Shown here: positions 5,498-5,759 of the stretch, piece by piece
Position numbering within the stretch: position 1 is the stretch's first letter
How the letters are laid out: the number at the start of each line of letters is the position of its first letter
Assembly: GCA_023459275.1 (NCBI GenBank)
Contig: JAEWVC010000089.1
Span: forward strand, 1-5,759
Length of the DNA stretch: 5,759 nt
Direction: 5' to 3'
Source of the DNA: Bacillota bacterium
Lineage (GTDB): Bacteria; Bacillota; Clostridia; Christensenellales; Aristaeellaceae
The notes under the pieces: generated by a model
What the model saw: only the letters and a program-made list of their open reading frames with translations
Databases searched by the model: none
Told to the model about the DNA's origin: nothing
Program-made: the position numbers and the translations under genes

Positions 5498-5516
5498 CCA
5501 GGGACGCTGTCCCTGG
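5498..5516. repeat. Hairpin 1 of the downstream array
   Basis: CCAGGGAC (5498-5505) pairs perfectly with GTCCCTGG (5509-5516) around a GCT loop. It begins eight bases after the stop codon of the DUF3298 gene. No T-run follows, so it would protect a 3' end rather than terminate alone. Confidence 0.65.
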
Positions 5517-5523
5517 ACGGGTG

Positions 5524-5552
5524 TCGAAAAAGTGGCATTGCCACTTTTTCGA
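5524..5552 (+). terminator. Intrinsic terminator of the DUF3298 gene, bidirectional (array hairpin 2)
   Basis: The 13-base arm TCGAAAAAGTGGC (5524-5536) pairs with 5540-5552 around an ATT loop. The GC part of the stem (GTGGC/GCCAC) is followed by TTTTT at 5545-5549 on the plus strand and by the same pattern on the minus strand, so it can work in both directions. It starts 34 bases after the DUF3298 stop. Confidence 0.75.
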
Positions 5553-5571
5553 GCTTTTCCCTCGCCGCACT

Positions 5572-5590
5572 GCAAGACCTGCGGTCTTGC
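5572..5590. repeat. Hairpin 3 of the downstream array
   Basis: GCAAGACC (5572-5579) pairs perfectly with GGTCTTGC (5583-5590) around a TGC loop; a T-G and a C-G pair can extend it to 5570-5592. No T-run is adjacent. It lies 19 bases beyond the terminator, outside the expected DUF3298 transcript. Confidence 0.65.
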
Positions 5591-5612
5591 GGCCGTTTGC
5601 TCGGGCAAGGTA

Positions 5613-5631
5613 GGAATTTCTTCGAAATTCC
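5613..5631. repeat. Hairpin 4 of the downstream array
   Basis: GGAATTTC (5613-5620) pairs perfectly with GAAATTCC (5624-5631) around a TTC loop. It has the same 8-3-8 architecture as hairpins 1 and 3 but an unrelated sequence. A weak TTGC/GCAA hairpin (5597-5608) sits between hairpins 3 and 4. Confidence 0.65.
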
Positions 5632-5633
5632 AA

Positions 5634-5664
5634 CGAAAATCACCGCACATGTCGCTGATTTTCG
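5634..5664. repeat. Hairpin 5 of the downstream array
   Basis: CGAAAATCA (5634-5642) is the exact reverse complement of TGATTTTCG (5656-5664). The 13-base loop contains the palindrome ACATGT (5647-5652). It starts only two bases after hairpin 4. The TTTT is within the right arm, preceded by a weak AT-rich stem, so terminator activity is doubtful. Confidence 0.6.
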
Positions 5665-5671
5665 ATTTGCA

Positions 5672-5697
5672 ATCGGAGAGTCTTCGGGCCCTCCGAT
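5672..5697. repeat. Hairpin 6 of the downstream array, capped by a UUCG tetraloop
   Basis: ATCGGAG (5672-5678) pairs with CTCCGAT (5691-5697). After an A/C mismatch the stem continues with G-C, U-G and C-G pairs and closes on a cUUCGg tetraloop (5682-5687). That loop is exceptionally stable in RNA and common in structured RNAs, and it gives the plus strand a reason to be the transcribed one. Confidence 0.55.
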
Positions 5698-5759
5698 ACC
5701 TCCCAAGATTTTTGGTCGTCTGTACTTCCTTTGGAATCCTTATATAAAAGTTTTTAGGG
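5698..5759. other. Right edge: AT-rich tail with a repeated AAGTTTTT word
   Basis: No gene is visible. The end reads TGGAATCCTTATATAA followed by AAGTTTTTAGGG, resembling the left-flank words GAAGTTTTTCAGGGA (35-49) and GAAGTTTTTTGGGGA (274-288). On the left these precede hairpins at 61-93 and 295-332, so a matching hairpin may lie just beyond the window, and with it the 3' end of a convergent gene. That is a prediction, not an observation. Confidence 0.4.

Noticed and set aside
4741..5706. Minus-strand 321-residue frame opposite the DUF3298 gene
   Set aside because: It is antisense to a recognisable family, starts within the hairpin array, has no convincing RBS and is rich in Gly/His/Val, as expected of a shadow frame.
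5418..5747. Short frames on both strands over the hairpin array
   Set aside because: They exist because the palindromes read similarly on both strands. None has an RBS or plausible protein composition.

Overview
The window looks like chromosomal DNA from a moderately GC-rich Gram-positive bacterium, most likely an anaerobic Clostridia member of the Oscillospiraceae/Ruminococcaceae type. The reasons are a giant secreted protein with an LPXTG-like sorting signal, strong GGAGG ribosome binding sites, a stand-alone RsiV-type DUF3298 protein, and intergenic stretches packed with hairpins and short degenerate repeats. The lineage is inferred from gene style; no phylogenetic marker is present.

Layout. 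Positions 1-356 hold no credible gene: a GC-rich stretch with short direct and inverted repeats, then an 18-bp perfect hairpin (295-332) just past the end of the large gene. Positions 357-4439 (minus strand) encode a 1360-residue cell-wall-anchored, multi-domain surface protein. It has a signal peptide, an N-terminal domain of unknown function, a cadherin-like domain, an Ig-like domain, tandem FnIII-like/Ig-like units of exactly 172 residues, three choice-of-anchor/ASPM-like domains, an X2-like domain and an MPVTG sorting signal. Positions 4440-4803 form a divergent intergenic region. It has a near-consensus promoter for the surface protein, several inverted repeats overlapping promoter elements, two GC-rich hairpins, and a leader in which the ribosome binding site of the rightward gene can be sequestered. 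Positions 4804-5490 (plus strand) encode a 228-residue DUF3298 (RsiV C-terminal-like) protein with no visible signal peptide or membrane segment. Positions 5491-5759 contain no gene but hold six consecutive hairpins, one of them a good intrinsic terminator, and then an AT-rich motif also seen on the left flank.

How the parts may work together. The two genes are divergently transcribed from a shared regulatory region, so joint control is possible but not shown. The surface protein has no recognisable catalytic domain and reads as an adhesin or scaffold whose repeats hold a distal N-terminal domain away from the wall. The DUF3298 protein belongs to the lysozyme-binding/sigma-regulator fold family, but here it lacks the usual membrane anchor, so its location and partner are unknown. 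The most unusual non-coding elements are the six-hairpin array (5498-5697) and the self-complementary leader of the DUF3298 gene (4765-4810).
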